DNA of 19,795 nucleotides from Treponema sp. UBA3662 (lineage in GTDB: Bacteria; Spirochaetota; Spirochaetia; Treponematales; Treponemataceae): contig DFJV01000006.1 in the NCBI GenBank assembly GCA_002373205.1, positions 1-19,795 of the forward strand, given 5' to 3'. The position numbers were made by a program, and so were the translations under genes. Shown one piece after another: positions 6,086-12,909 of this stretch (position 1 is the first letter of the stretch; each line of letters opens with the position of its first letter). Under the pieces are notes generated by a model. The model saw only the letters and a program-made list of their open reading frames with translations. It ran no database searches and had not been told where the DNA came from.

Positions 6086-7063
6086 ATGAAAGTTTTAGTT
6101 ATTGGCGGTGCGGGCTACATAGGAAGCCATGTTGTAAAGGAACTTATGGCAAAGGGCCATACGGTTGCCGTTTTTGACAACCTTTCAAGCGGTTTGATTC
6201 AGAATCTTTACCCGGGGAACGAATTTTTTGCGGGTTCTATCCTTCACAAGGAAGAACTGGACGCGGCTTTTGCAAAGGGCTTTGACGCTTTTGTTGACCT
6301 TGCGGCTTTTAAGGCGGCGGGCGAGAGCATGGTTCAGCCGGAAAAGTATTCCATCAACAATATTTCCGGTACGATGAATATTTTGAACAGCGCGGTAGAG
6401 CACAAATGCCTTAACATGGTCTTTTCTTCCAGCGCGGCGGTTTTTGGCGAGCCACAGTATCTTCCTATTGACGAGAAGCATCCAAAGAATCCGGAAAACT
6501 ACTACGGTTTTACAAAGCTTAAGATAGAGGAATTCATGGGCTGGTACGAAAAGCTTAGGGGCTTGCACTTTGCGGCTTTGCGCTATTTTAATGCGGCAGG
6601 CTATGATCCTACCGGTGAGCTTTACGGCCTTGAAAAGAATCCTGCAAACCTTCTGCCTGTTATGATGGAGGTTGCATGCGGAAAGAGGGAAAAGATAAGC
6701 ATTTTTGGAAACGACTATCCTACCCGCGACGGAACCTGCATCCGCGACTACATTCATGTTACGGACTTGGCCAGCGCACACGTTCTTGCCCTTGAATATA
6801 TTGCAAAGGAAAAGAAGAGCCTTACGCTGAACCTTGGAACAGGCAACGGCATTACTGTAACGGAGATGCTGGAGGCTACAAGGCGCATTACCGGCAAGGA
6901 GATTAAGGCTGAATACGTTGGTCGGCGTGCGGGTGATCCTGCCCAGCTTACCGCTACTTCTGCGCTTGCAAAAGAGGTGCTTGGTTGGGAGCCGCATTAT
7001 TCTGATGTGGACACGCTTATTGGTTCTACTTGGAATGCCTACAAGAAGTATTTTAAGCTGTAG
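6086..7063 (+). CDS. galE: UDP-glucose 4-epimerase
   Basis: The 325-residue cytoplasmic enzyme interconverts UDP-glucose and UDP-galactose using tightly bound NAD (Leloir pathway, envelope sugar precursors). It has the Rossmann GGAGYIGSH at 7-15, the SSSAAVFGEP catalytic serine region (114-123), the YxxxK pair in YYGFTK (Y140, K144), LRYFNAAGYDP at 165-175, and the RDGTCIRDYIHVTDLA signature at 214-229. The start ATG at 6086 follows GGAGG (6077-6081) and gives the canonical MKVLVIGGAGYIG; an upstream in-frame codon at 6059 would add nine unrelated residues. The length is slightly under the usual 338. It appears to be a single-gene transcript. GalE-type epimerases acting on other UDP-sugars cannot be excluded. 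Confidence 0.93.
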   Translation: MKVLVIGGAGYIGSHVVKELMAKGHTVAVFDNLSSGLIQNLYPGNEFFAGSILHKEELDAAFAKGFDAFVDLAAFKAAGESMVQPEKYSINNISGTMNILNSAVEHKCLNMVFSSSAAVFGEPQYLPIDEKHPKNPENYYGFTKLKIEEFMGWYEKLRGLHFAALRYFNAAGYDPTGELYGLEKNPANLLPVMMEVACGKREKISIFGNDYPTRDGTCIRDYIHVTDLASAHVLALEYIAKEKKSLTLNLGTGNGITVTEMLEATRRITGKEIKAEYVGRRAGDPAQLTATSALAKEVLGWEPHYSDVDTLIGSTWNAYKKYFKL

Positions 7064-7071
7064 CATTATTG

Positions 7072-7143
7072 TTTTATAAAAGAGCCTGCTGTTATAAAAG
7101 AGTCTGTTGCAATTTGAGATTCTGAGTCAAGCTTAGAATGACG
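7072..7143. repeat. Short direct repeat plus degenerate dispersed palindrome after galE
   Basis: The motif TTATAAAAGAG-Y-CTG occurs twice between 7072 and 7107. It is followed by a degenerate copy of the repeat found at 709-771: on the minus strand GTCATTCTAAGCTTGACTC then AGAATCTC (7111-7143). The spacer between galE and the ttcA-like gene (7064-7295) holds no convincing gene. Confidence 0.55.
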
Positions 7144-7241
7144 CAATGTTATGGCATTTTTTTTGTTGGCGAGATCGTTTTTATAATACATTTCTTGCTT
7201 GCCATAATTTAAAAGCGCATGGACGCGCGTATTAGCAGCGT

Positions 7242-7297
7242 GCAGAATTGCTCTGCGATTCTGCAATCCTTGAAAAAATTCAAGGAGGGATTTTTTT
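7242..7297 (+). terminator. Candidate terminator after galE
   Basis: Two hairpins are adjacent. GCAGAAT/ATTCTGC has arms 7242-7248 and 7258-7264. TCCTTGAA-AAAA-TTCAAGGA spans 7267-7286 and is followed after four bases by seven T (7291-7297). The T run makes it plausible for rightward transcription; the four-base gap weakens it. It overlaps the last codons of the convergent ttcA-like gene. Confidence 0.4.
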
Positions 7298-8003
7298 AAG
7301 GCAAGTATTCGCTTTGAATGTTTTTTAGGCTTTGCAGAATGTGGCGCTTTTTTATGTCGTCTCCGCCGGTTAAAAGTTCAAGCTGGCGCCTTGCTTCTTT
7401 GCGGGTGGAATTGTCCTGGTAAGTGCAGGTGCATGTTTGGGTAAGGTAGCCGTTTGCGGCGCAGTGTTCGCTAATAAGATGAACCGGGGCGTAGTAGAGC
7501 GGACGGATTACCGCAAGCGGATATTTTTTGTACCTGAGCAGGGGCGGCATTGTGCAGAGGGCTGCCTTTCCCAGCATGTTCATTAAAAGCGTTTCAAGAA
7601 TGTCGTCCAGGTGGTGGCCAAGAACAAGTTTTGTGTAGCCGTTTTTTATTGCGTAGTCCAAAAGTTCCGTGCGTCTTTGGGTTGCGCACCAGAAGCAGTT
7701 CATTTTTTTACCGGGCTTTAGGCGGCCAAGAACATTCACGTAAATGCTTACGAGCGGCACATTCCATTTTTCAAAGAGGCAGGAAATGGCTTTTGGCAGG
7801 GGAGGCGTTATTTCGCTTTGAATGTGAAGGGCCGTAAAGGTAAAGTCTTCTTCTTTTCTCTGGCGGCGCTTTGCAAGGTATTCAGTTAGCGCGGTGGAAT
7901 CTTTTCCTCCTGATGCTCCAACCAGAAGCTTGTCCCCTTTTTCTATCATGCCGTAGTCGTAAACGGCCTTGTCTATAATGCCAAAAAGCCTTGGGTTTGC
8001 CAT
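7296..8003 (-). CDS. TtcA-like PP-loop ATPase (tRNA 2-thiocytidine biosynthesis family)
   Basis: The 235-residue product has the PP-loop SGGKDS at 31-36, a CxxC in MNCFWCATQRR (C103, C106), LVLGHHLDDILETLLMN at 127-143, and a further cysteine pair in TQTCTCTYQDNSTRKEARRQL (C191, C193). These are the ATP-binding and [4Fe-4S]-ligand features of TtcA, which thiolates cytidine 32 of some tRNAs; other PP-loop thiolases remain possible. It is shorter than E. coli TtcA (about 310). The ATG at 8001-8003 was chosen because it gives the family N-terminus; an upstream open frame to 8087 is just direct-repeat sequence. There is no Shine-Dalgarno, and a -10 box ends only six bases before the ATG, so the mRNA is probably leaderless. 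Confidence 0.85.
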   Translation of the reverse strand: MANPRLFGIIDKAVYDYGMIEKGDKLLVGASGGKDSTALTEYLAKRRQRKEEDFTFTALHIQSEITPPLPKAISCLFEKWNVPLVSIYVNVLGRLKPGKKMNCFWCATQRRTELLDYAIKNGYTKLVLGHHLDDILETLLMNMLGKAALCTMPPLLRYKKYPLAVIRPLYYAPVHLISEHCAANGYLTQTCTCTYQDNSTRKEARRQLELLTGGDDIKKRHILQSLKNIQSEYLP

Positions 8004-8009
8004 AAGGGC

Positions 8010-8038
8010 AGTATACAAAAAGATTGGGCTGTGGGCAA
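8010..8038 (-). promoter_or_regulatory. Leaderless-type promoter of the ttcA-like gene
   Basis: Minus-strand TTGCCC (8033-8038), 17-base spacer, TATACT (8010-8015), then six bases to the ATG. The -35 part lies inside the 179-bp direct repeat, so the repeat supplies half of this promoter. Confidence 0.55.
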
Positions 8039-8194
8039 GCAAGGGGATTTTTCTTTTTTCTTTTTTTGCGGCACTTTTGTATGCCAAGGGCTTTCCGCCA
8101 TTCCACTTTCGTTCCAGCCTCTTCCCTCACTCCCTTGCGGTCGTTCAGTCCAGTGGCCGCCTGCGGCGTGGCTCCAATCCCTGCCGTGCTTGGT
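8016..8194. repeat. 179-bp direct repeat, copy A
   Basis: It matches 8934-9112 over the same length with about seven substitutions by eye (about 96% identity). One end carries a poly-pyrimidine stretch that, read leftward, would encode KKRKKK-x-PLACPQPNLF. The other end (8088-8192) is a copy of the GGGATTGGAG...GGAAAGCCC dispersed repeat family. Confidence 0.92.
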
Positions 8195-8196
8195 AG

Positions 8197-9048
8197 CTAT
8201 ACTGCGGTTTTGATTTGCTCCGCGAGTTCCTTTACTTTTTCTTCGGACAACTTTGCAACTTCTGCAATTTTGGAAATAGAAAGGGTTCCGTCTTCCAATA
8301 GGGCAATTGCAAATTTTTCGCGTTCTCTGTTTATTTCTTCTGTGGCAAAATCTTCCATAATCTTACACATACGCCTAAGTCCTTTCTCGTCGTTCTTAAA
8401 ATATCTTGTTTTCTTAGCAAGAAGACCTAATTTCATGTCATCGGGATTGTTGCATGAAAAGTCATGCATTAATTTTCCAATGTTGCTTTCATCCCTAAAT
8501 TCTCCGTTTACATATATTATATGAGATTCATCACAAAAAGTCATTCCGTTTTCTTCAATTTTGCGGTTTATATGGTACAAGGGCAACCCGCCTTTTAAAA
8601 CATCGTGTTCTGTTATAAAAATTACATAGGTTTCTGGCAGATTTTCAAAATTCTGGCGAGGCAGAAGTGAATTTGCATCCAATATAGAACTGTAATATCT
8701 TGCCCTTTTTTCTCCAGCTCCGCAATCAGCACGCTGAACTTCAATATTGTAAAGTTTTCCTGTATTGTCCTTAGCCTTTATATCAAGTCGTACGGAACGA
8801 CCAAGAAGGTTTTTGATAGACACCTGGCCTTTAGATTCAATAACTTCAAGATCATCGCGCTCCAGCAGTATTTTCAGAAGAAATTCTGTTGCTTCAATAT
8901 CATCCTCAAATACCTTTGACATAAAGTCATCGTCAAAAAGATTGGGCTGTGGGCAAGCAAGGGGAGTTTTCTTTTTTCTTTTTTTGCGGCACTTTTGTAT
9001 GCTAAGGGCTTTCCGCCATTCCGTTTTCACTCCAGCCGCTTCCCTCAC
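8197..9048 (-). CDS. Rpn/PD-(D/E)XK nuclease family putative transposase
   Basis: The conserved region begins NLFDDDFMSKVFEDDIEATE and continues with GRSVRLDIKAKDNTGKLYNIEVQRADCGAGEKRARYYSSILDA, i.e. the D-x(n)-ExQ form of the PD-(D/E)XK core (RLDIK...YNIEVQ). It then has YVIFITEHDVLKGGLPLYHINR and HIIYVNGEFRD. This is the PDDEXK_2/Rpn family, DNA nucleases linked to RecA-independent recombination. The start is uncertain. The GTG at 9046-9048 gives 283 residues, but its first 38 residues (to NLF) are repeat-encoded. The ATG at 8920-8922 would cut into the DDFM motif. The body between the two direct repeats (8195-8933) is almost exactly the gene. Codon composition is more AT-rich than in the neighbours. 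Confidence 0.82.
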   Translation of the reverse strand: MREAAGVKTEWRKALSIQKCRKKRKKKTPLACPQPNLFDDDFMSKVFEDDIEATEFLLKILLERDDLEVIESKGQVSIKNLLGRSVRLDIKAKDNTGKLYNIEVQRADCGAGEKRARYYSSILDANSLLPRQNFENLPETYVIFITEHDVLKGGLPLYHINRKIEENGMTFCDESHIIYVNGEFRDESNIGKLMHDFSCNNPDDMKLGLLAKKTRYFKNDEKGLRRMCKIMEDFATEEINREREKFAIALLEDGTLSISKIAEVAKLSEEKVKELAEQIKTAV

Positions 9049-9112
9049 TCCCTTGCGGTCGTTCAGTCCAGTGGCCGCCTGCGGCGTGGCTCCAATCCCT
9101 GCCGTGCTTGGT
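8934..9112. repeat. 179-bp direct repeat, copy B
   Basis: Second copy of the repeat at 8016-8194, same orientation. It contributes the possible N-terminal extension and upstream region of the Rpn gene. Its 9004-9110 part is again the dispersed GGGATTGGAG...GGAAAGCCC element on the minus strand. Confidence 0.92.
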
Positions 9113-9183
9113 GTGGAAACTTTTTAAATTGTACACTATACAAAAGATTTGCCGTCTGAGTGCGCGTTCTTGCCCACCAGCCT

Positions 9184-9254
9184 AGCCCCGATTGGAAGGG
9201 CGGCGGAGCCGTTCGCGCAGCGAATGGAGCGGTAGCGGAACCCTGGAAAGCGGG
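9184..9254 (+). repeat. Dispersed repeat copy (GATTGGAAGGGC...GGAACCCTGGAAAGC)
   Basis: Same family as copies at 8088-8192, 9004-9110, 14018-14090 and 16556-16630: a GGGATTGGAG-type head, a variable GC-rich hairpin, then TGGAGCGGTAGCGGAACC and CTGGAAAGC. It lies within the 456-base gene-free stretch 9113-9568. Confidence 0.7.
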
Positions 9255-9424
9255 TAAAAATTGCTTCCGTGCAATTTTTACCCGTCAGTTTTCCGAGGGA
9301 AAACTGACCAGACGTTTTGCAACGATATGACGCGCCCCTCTGGAAGCTTCGCTGCGTGAACCCATGGCGCTCCTTGTTTTAGAATGGTAAAAATTGCATG
9401 GTTTTGACCGGCCTGGAGGGCCGG
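9251..9424. repeat. Cluster of strong hairpins in a gene-free stretch
   Basis: Three perfect inverted repeats: CGGGTAAAAATTGC arms at 9251-9264 and 9271-9284 (six-base loop), TCAGTTTTCC arms at 9285-9294 and 9298-9307 (three-base loop), and CCGGCC/GGCCGG at 9408-9413 and 9419-9424. The first two are back to back. No coding frame is credible here. Function is unknown; an RNA or a repeat array are both possible. Confidence 0.75.
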
Positions 9425-9494
9425 GCACAGTTGAACCAAGGAATGTGCTCCAAGAAGGGAAAATACAAAAAATCCTAGCTTTTTGCTTCTATGA

Positions 9495-9523
9495 TTGACT
9501 ATTTTGTAACTCTGCCTTAAAAT
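9495..9523 (+). promoter_or_regulatory. Promoter of the pseudo-receiver/PilZ-like gene
   Basis: TTGACT (9495-9500), 17-base spacer, TAAAAT (9518-9523), about 45 bases before the ATG. The sequence CTTAAAATAAA recurs a short way downstream (about 9534). Confidence 0.65.
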
Positions 9524-9568
9524 AAAGGTATTGCTTAAAATAAAAGTAAGAAATGTTTAGGAGTTGCT

Positions 9569-10531
9569 ATGGCAGAAGAGAATAAGGATGAAAATCAGGG
9601 CACAAACGTTGCTGAAGTTGTTGACTCTTCTGCAAAAAGCGGCAACCCTGTTACCGGCCGCAAGGTTTACTTTTTGAATCCTACTTATACTTTGCGTGAC
9701 CATATTATTAGCGCTTTGTGGGATTCTGAATACGAAGTCTATATTATAGAAGATTATCAGTACGTAAAGAATGTACTCCGCAAGAATCCCAATTCAATTC
9801 TTTATATAAACATAGATGTTCAGCTTTCTTTTTTGTCTTGGTTTGCATTTATTGAGTCAATCCACAACGACAAAAAGATTGATTCCACTATAATCGGTGT
9901 TATTTCGGACAAGCTTTCCGAGTCTGAGAAGGAAATGTTCCTTACACAGACCAAGTGCGATGCAGGCTTTTTTTCTACAAAGGAGTCCATTCCCACTATT
10001 GTTGCAAGTTTTAAGAGCATTCTTGACATGTACGGCGTAAAGGGCAGGCGTCAGTACGTCCGCGCACTGTGCATGGGCACCAATGCATCCGTTTTGTGGC
10101 AGACGGAAGGCAAGATGTTTGAGCTTCCGATGGTGGATGTTAGCAAGGTTAGCTGCTCTGTTAAGCTTGAAGAAAGGTTCCTTTCATACATAAAGCCTGG
10201 GCATCTTATTCCCGGCATGACGCTTAAGCTGAACGGCCGCGTCTTTTCCATGGACATGAAGGTTTATGCCGTTCACCAGAAGGGGAGTGCCATTATGGGT
10301 GTTCTTCTCTTTCCGGAGAAGCTTCCGGACCTTACGCAGACTTCCATAAAGGACTTTATCTTTAAGATTCTGCAGAAGGGCATGAGTGTTTCTGTTAACG
10401 GAGAGGCACCGGACAAGACTGACTACACTTACAAGGGGCTTACCATTATGAAGGAGCTTCAGGCCCAGGAAGATGCAAAGCGCCGTGAGCAAAGGCTTAA
10501 GGAACAGTTACAGCTTCTCGCCCCGGATTAA
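9569..10531 (+). CDS. Pseudo-receiver plus PilZ-like domain protein
   Basis: This 320-residue cytoplasmic protein starts at an ATG with AGGAG five bases upstream. Residues about 31-153 look like a degenerate response-regulator receiver fold (KVYFLNPTYTLRDHIISAL, YEVYIIEDYQYVKNVLRKNP, SILYINID) without a clear phospho-acceptor context. Residues about 160-250 resemble a PilZ domain: GRRQYVRA has the RxxxR spacing (R161, R165) and MVDVSKVSC (188-196) matches DxSxxG except for the final glycine, followed by SYIKPGHLIPGMTLKLNGR. PilZ domains bind cyclic di-GMP; here binding is likely but not certain. The C-terminus is a charged helix (AQEDAKRREQRLKEQLQ). It may be a signalling adaptor. The gene at 10603 follows by 71 bases. 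Confidence 0.6.
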   Translation: MAEENKDENQGTNVAEVVDSSAKSGNPVTGRKVYFLNPTYTLRDHIISALWDSEYEVYIIEDYQYVKNVLRKNPNSILYINIDVQLSFLSWFAFIESIHNDKKIDSTIIGVISDKLSESEKEMFLTQTKCDAGFFSTKESIPTIVASFKSILDMYGVKGRRQYVRALCMGTNASVLWQTEGKMFELPMVDVSKVSCSVKLEERFLSYIKPGHLIPGMTLKLNGRVFSMDMKVYAVHQKGSAIMGVLLFPEKLPDLTQTSIKDFIFKILQKGMSVSVNGEAPDKTDYTYKGLTIMKELQAQEDAKRREQRLKEQLQLLAPD

Positions 10532-10602
10532 GGGCTGGGCAGTCCGGGTTGCAGTTTTACAGTCCGGATTTGCTATAGCTTGGCAACTTAATAACTTGAT
10601 AT

Positions 10603-11997
10603 TTGGCGAAGTGTTTGGCAAAATTGCAAAGTCTTGAGTCTGAATATACAAAGGAAGAAAATCACCGCAAAATAACCTTGCGCACCGTAATGCAGTCCGT
10701 CTACCTTACGCTGAATTTTTTTGTGCGCAACGATTTGGTTTCCTATGCTTCAACCTGTGCCTTTGGCTTTCTCTTTTCTTTTATTCCCGTAGTGATGATG
10801 ATTCTGGTAATCCTTATCCGCGTGCTGCATGCAAACATTTATGCGGTTTCTTCGCTGATAGGGTCAAACCAGGCAATGGAGGCTTTTGTTCAGGCGGTAA
10901 ACGCTTTTTTAAAGACAAATCCTTCGCTTGGCGGCTATTTTAACGTGGAAAGTGCGGCCCTTTCGCTGAATTCCATAACAAAAATCACCAACTTTGAAAT
11001 TGTAATCGGTTTTGCAATCATCTGGATGGCAAGGCGCTTTTTTGTTTCCGTAATGAACGGTATGCACAAGGTTTTTAAGCAGGAGGCTAAGTACAGGCCG
11101 GTAATTTCGCAGCTTATGTCTCTTGGCGGAGAGGCTCTCCTTGTGGTGCTTATTTCCGTAATAGTGTTTGCGGTTGTTACCTTCCATGCGGTTGTAAAGC
11201 TTCCGCTTTTGGATGAACTTGTTCTGCGTTATCCTTCGGTTTTTAAGAACATTGGGCGGATTGTCAACATAATACCTTTTTTGGCAATGTTTTTGGCGGT
11301 TAGCGTTTGCTACAGGATTGGAAGTGCTTCCCGTCCGCGCTTTATGGCGGTGTTTGCTTCTGCGGCTTCCTGCACGGCATGTTTTTATGTTTTTCAGAAG
11401 CTGATGCATATTTTTATAAATGTTAACAAGTACAATATTATTTACGGGGTTTTGAGCGGAATTATAGTAATGCTCATGGAAGTGTTTTTCTTCTTTATAA
11501 TATTCCTTTTCTTTGCACAGTTTTTGTTTGTATACCAGTTTTTTACCACGCTTATCTTGGGGGAGCTTTACCTTTTGCCTGCCCGCGATGACGTTAGTAT
11601 TCTTGCCATGGTTAGGCGAACTCTTTTTATAAGACCAGATACCCTTTTGAATGACGGTGAGTATGTTGTTTCGCTTAACCGGGGCGAATATCTTTACAAG
11701 AGGGGCGAACGCTGCAGGGCGGCTTATTATCTTGCCCAGGGAACGGTTGTTGTAATGAGGCCCAACGGCATTTCTTACGTGGAGTGCGGCAGTTTTTTGG
11801 GGGAAGAGGCGTTTTTTCTTGACGGTGTGCGGCATGAGGATGTAAAGGCTTCTTCGTATGCAAAGCTTATTGCCATTCCTGAAGAGCTTTTTCTTAAGCT
11901 TTTGGAGAGGAACCCACGTGTTAGCAAAAAGGCGCTTTCGGAGATAAACGGCTACTTTGCAAAATTCAGCAATTTGTATGGGGAGTATTCGGGGTAA
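10603..11997 (+). CDS. YihY/BrkB family membrane protein with C-terminal cyclic-nucleotide-binding domain
   Basis: Residues about 30-325 form a YihY/BrkB integral membrane domain with six hydrophobic helices (about 54-80, 132-150, 175-200, 222-242, 252-275, 284-318) and the family start SYASTCAFGFLFSFIPVVMM. Residues about 350-440 are a cNMP-binding domain: LNRGEYLYKRGERCRAAYYLAQGTVVV, then a phosphate-binding cassette GSFLGEEAFFLDGVRHEDVKA with G400, E401 and R410 retained, so nucleotide binding is plausible. BrkB-type proteins have no settled function. The start is doubtful: TTG at 10603 follows an in-frame TGA and has no good Shine-Dalgarno; later in-frame TTG codons (10615, 10624) or the ATG at 10687 are alternatives. 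It probably follows the PilZ-like gene in one transcript. Confidence 0.83.
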   Translation: MAKCLAKLQSLESEYTKEENHRKITLRTVMQSVYLTLNFFVRNDLVSYASTCAFGFLFSFIPVVMMILVILIRVLHANIYAVSSLIGSNQAMEAFVQAVNAFLKTNPSLGGYFNVESAALSLNSITKITNFEIVIGFAIIWMARRFFVSVMNGMHKVFKQEAKYRPVISQLMSLGGEALLVVLISVIVFAVVTFHAVVKLPLLDELVLRYPSVFKNIGRIVNIIPFLAMFLAVSVCYRIGSASRPRFMAVFASAASCTACFYVFQKLMHIFINVNKYNIIYGVLSGIIVMLMEVFFFFIIFLFFAQFLFVYQFFTTLILGELYLLPARDDVSILAMVRRTLFIRPDTLLNDGEYVVSLNRGEYLYKRGERCRAAYYLAQGTVVVMRPNGISYVECGSFLGEEAFFLDGVRHEDVKASSYAKLIAIPEELFLKLLERNPRVSKKALSEINGYFAKFSNLYGEYSG

Positions 11998-12040
11998 AAA
12001 TGTTATGCTCACACGCCACTGGGCTGCTTGGAGTGAAATT

Positions 12041-12565
12041 ATGTTGGAAAAAATTATAAATATTATTAGGAAAAATTCTTTCAATATTTACATTGGAAAA
12101 GTATATGAGGGATCCAGTGGAATTACAGCTAATTTTTATTTTACTAATTCAATAAAAAAAGTTCCAAATAAAAATTTCATTGGCTTGCCAAATTATACAT
12201 TCAGATTATTAATATATACAGTACGTCTTTTAAAAGAAAATAAAGAAAGAGAAGTAAGAATTTTTGACGGAGAGTATGTGTTATTGTTGTATAGAAAGGA
12301 CGGCGATATTTATGTTTACTATCAATGGAAGTATTGTATAAATAAAGTCAGCGATAACTGGATAGAATGGAAAAACAGACCTACAAAGAAGAAACTGTTT
12401 TATAAAGGAAAGTATATAGATTTCTTAAAAATAATATATGATATTGCATTGAGATTGCAAAAAAAATTCGAAAAATATGGCATATGCTCAGATGCCGAAA
12501 TGGAATTGTATCAACAAATTCCTGTTCTTGAAAAATATATAAAAAAGCTAGAGAAGATTTCATAA
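12041..12565 (+). CDS. Hypothetical protein, AT-rich orphan
   Basis: I do not recognise this 174-residue protein. The ATG at 12041 has GGAG (12030-12033) seven bases upstream; a longer frame from 11957 would overlap the previous gene. The protein is rich in K, I, Y and aromatic residues (YVLLLYRKDGDIYVYYQWKY) with no signal peptide or membrane helix, and ends in a helical lysine-rich stretch. Base composition is much more AT-rich than the flanking genes, which suggests horizontal acquisition. Small proteins of this kind are common among immunity or cassette-borne genes, but nothing here proves that. Confidence 0.6.
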   Translation: MLEKIINIIRKNSFNIYIGKVYEGSSGITANFYFTNSIKKVPNKNFIGLPNYTFRLLIYTVRLLKENKEREVRIFDGEYVLLLYRKDGDIYVYYQWKYCINKVSDNWIEWKNRPTKKKLFYKGKYIDFLKIIYDIALRLQKKFEKYGICSDAEMELYQQIPVLEKYIKKLEKIS

Positions 12566-12571
12566 GAGTAA

Positions 12572-12763
12572 ATAAGGAATATTTCAGAAAACACGTCAAG
12601 CTTGCTTTATGAAATAAAATTGAACTTTAGGGCGAAGCAGGGTAGCGGTTTAGTTCGTGGCTTTACACCGCTTGGAAAATATATAATAATAGAAACATAC
12701 GCTTTAATAAATTTTACAGAAGATTTTATAAAAAAAATATTTATGAAAGCCAATTCTGTATAA
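12572..12763 (+). pseudogene. Short coding remnant after the AT-rich orphan
   Basis: A 63-codon open frame without a good start encodes a protein-like sequence ending FTPLGKYIIIETYALINF then TEDFIKKIFMKANSV. A TTG at 12602 is the only start candidate and lacks a Shine-Dalgarno. The composition looks coding. I could not assign a family; it may be the tail of a decayed gene. Confidence 0.3.
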
Positions 12764-12793
12764 GAGGTTCAATTTTGAGTTTTGAAACAGACC

Positions 12794-12856
12794 TGTCATT
12801 GCCGGGTTCGACGTGAGCAATCTTTCAAAGCGGATTATCGGCTCAAGCCCGTTGCG
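12794..12856 (+). repeat. Dispersed palindromic repeat, partial copy
   Basis: It begins TGTCATTGCCGGGTTCGACG and contains CAATCTTTCAAAG and GGATTATCGGCTCAAGCCCG. This shares the head and centre with the complete copy at 17448-17515, but its right arm has diverged. It lies just upstream of the exported protein gene at 12910. Confidence 0.65.
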
Positions 12857-12909
12857 GAGTAAAAAATGTTATGTGGATGCACTACTGGTGCACTTGAAGA
12901 GGAGAAGAA

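Noticed and set aside
6185..7066. Long open frame antisense to galE
   Set aside because: It mirrors the well-supported galE frame, has no Shine-Dalgarno and no recognisable motif.
7066..7266. Small leftward open frame after galE
   Set aside because: The predicted peptide is largely translated dispersed repeat (ITLRHSKLDSESQ); no Shine-Dalgarno.
10909..12084. Long open frame antisense to the YihY-cNMP gene
   Set aside because: A lysine/arginine-rich shadow of the membrane protein's codons, with no start signal.
12857..12909. Possible integron attC site (GTTATGY-like box plus TGCAC/GTGCA hairpin), also near 12000
   Set aside because: No matching RYYYAAC box could be found upstream of either candidate and no integrase gene is present, so only the shared leader is reported.
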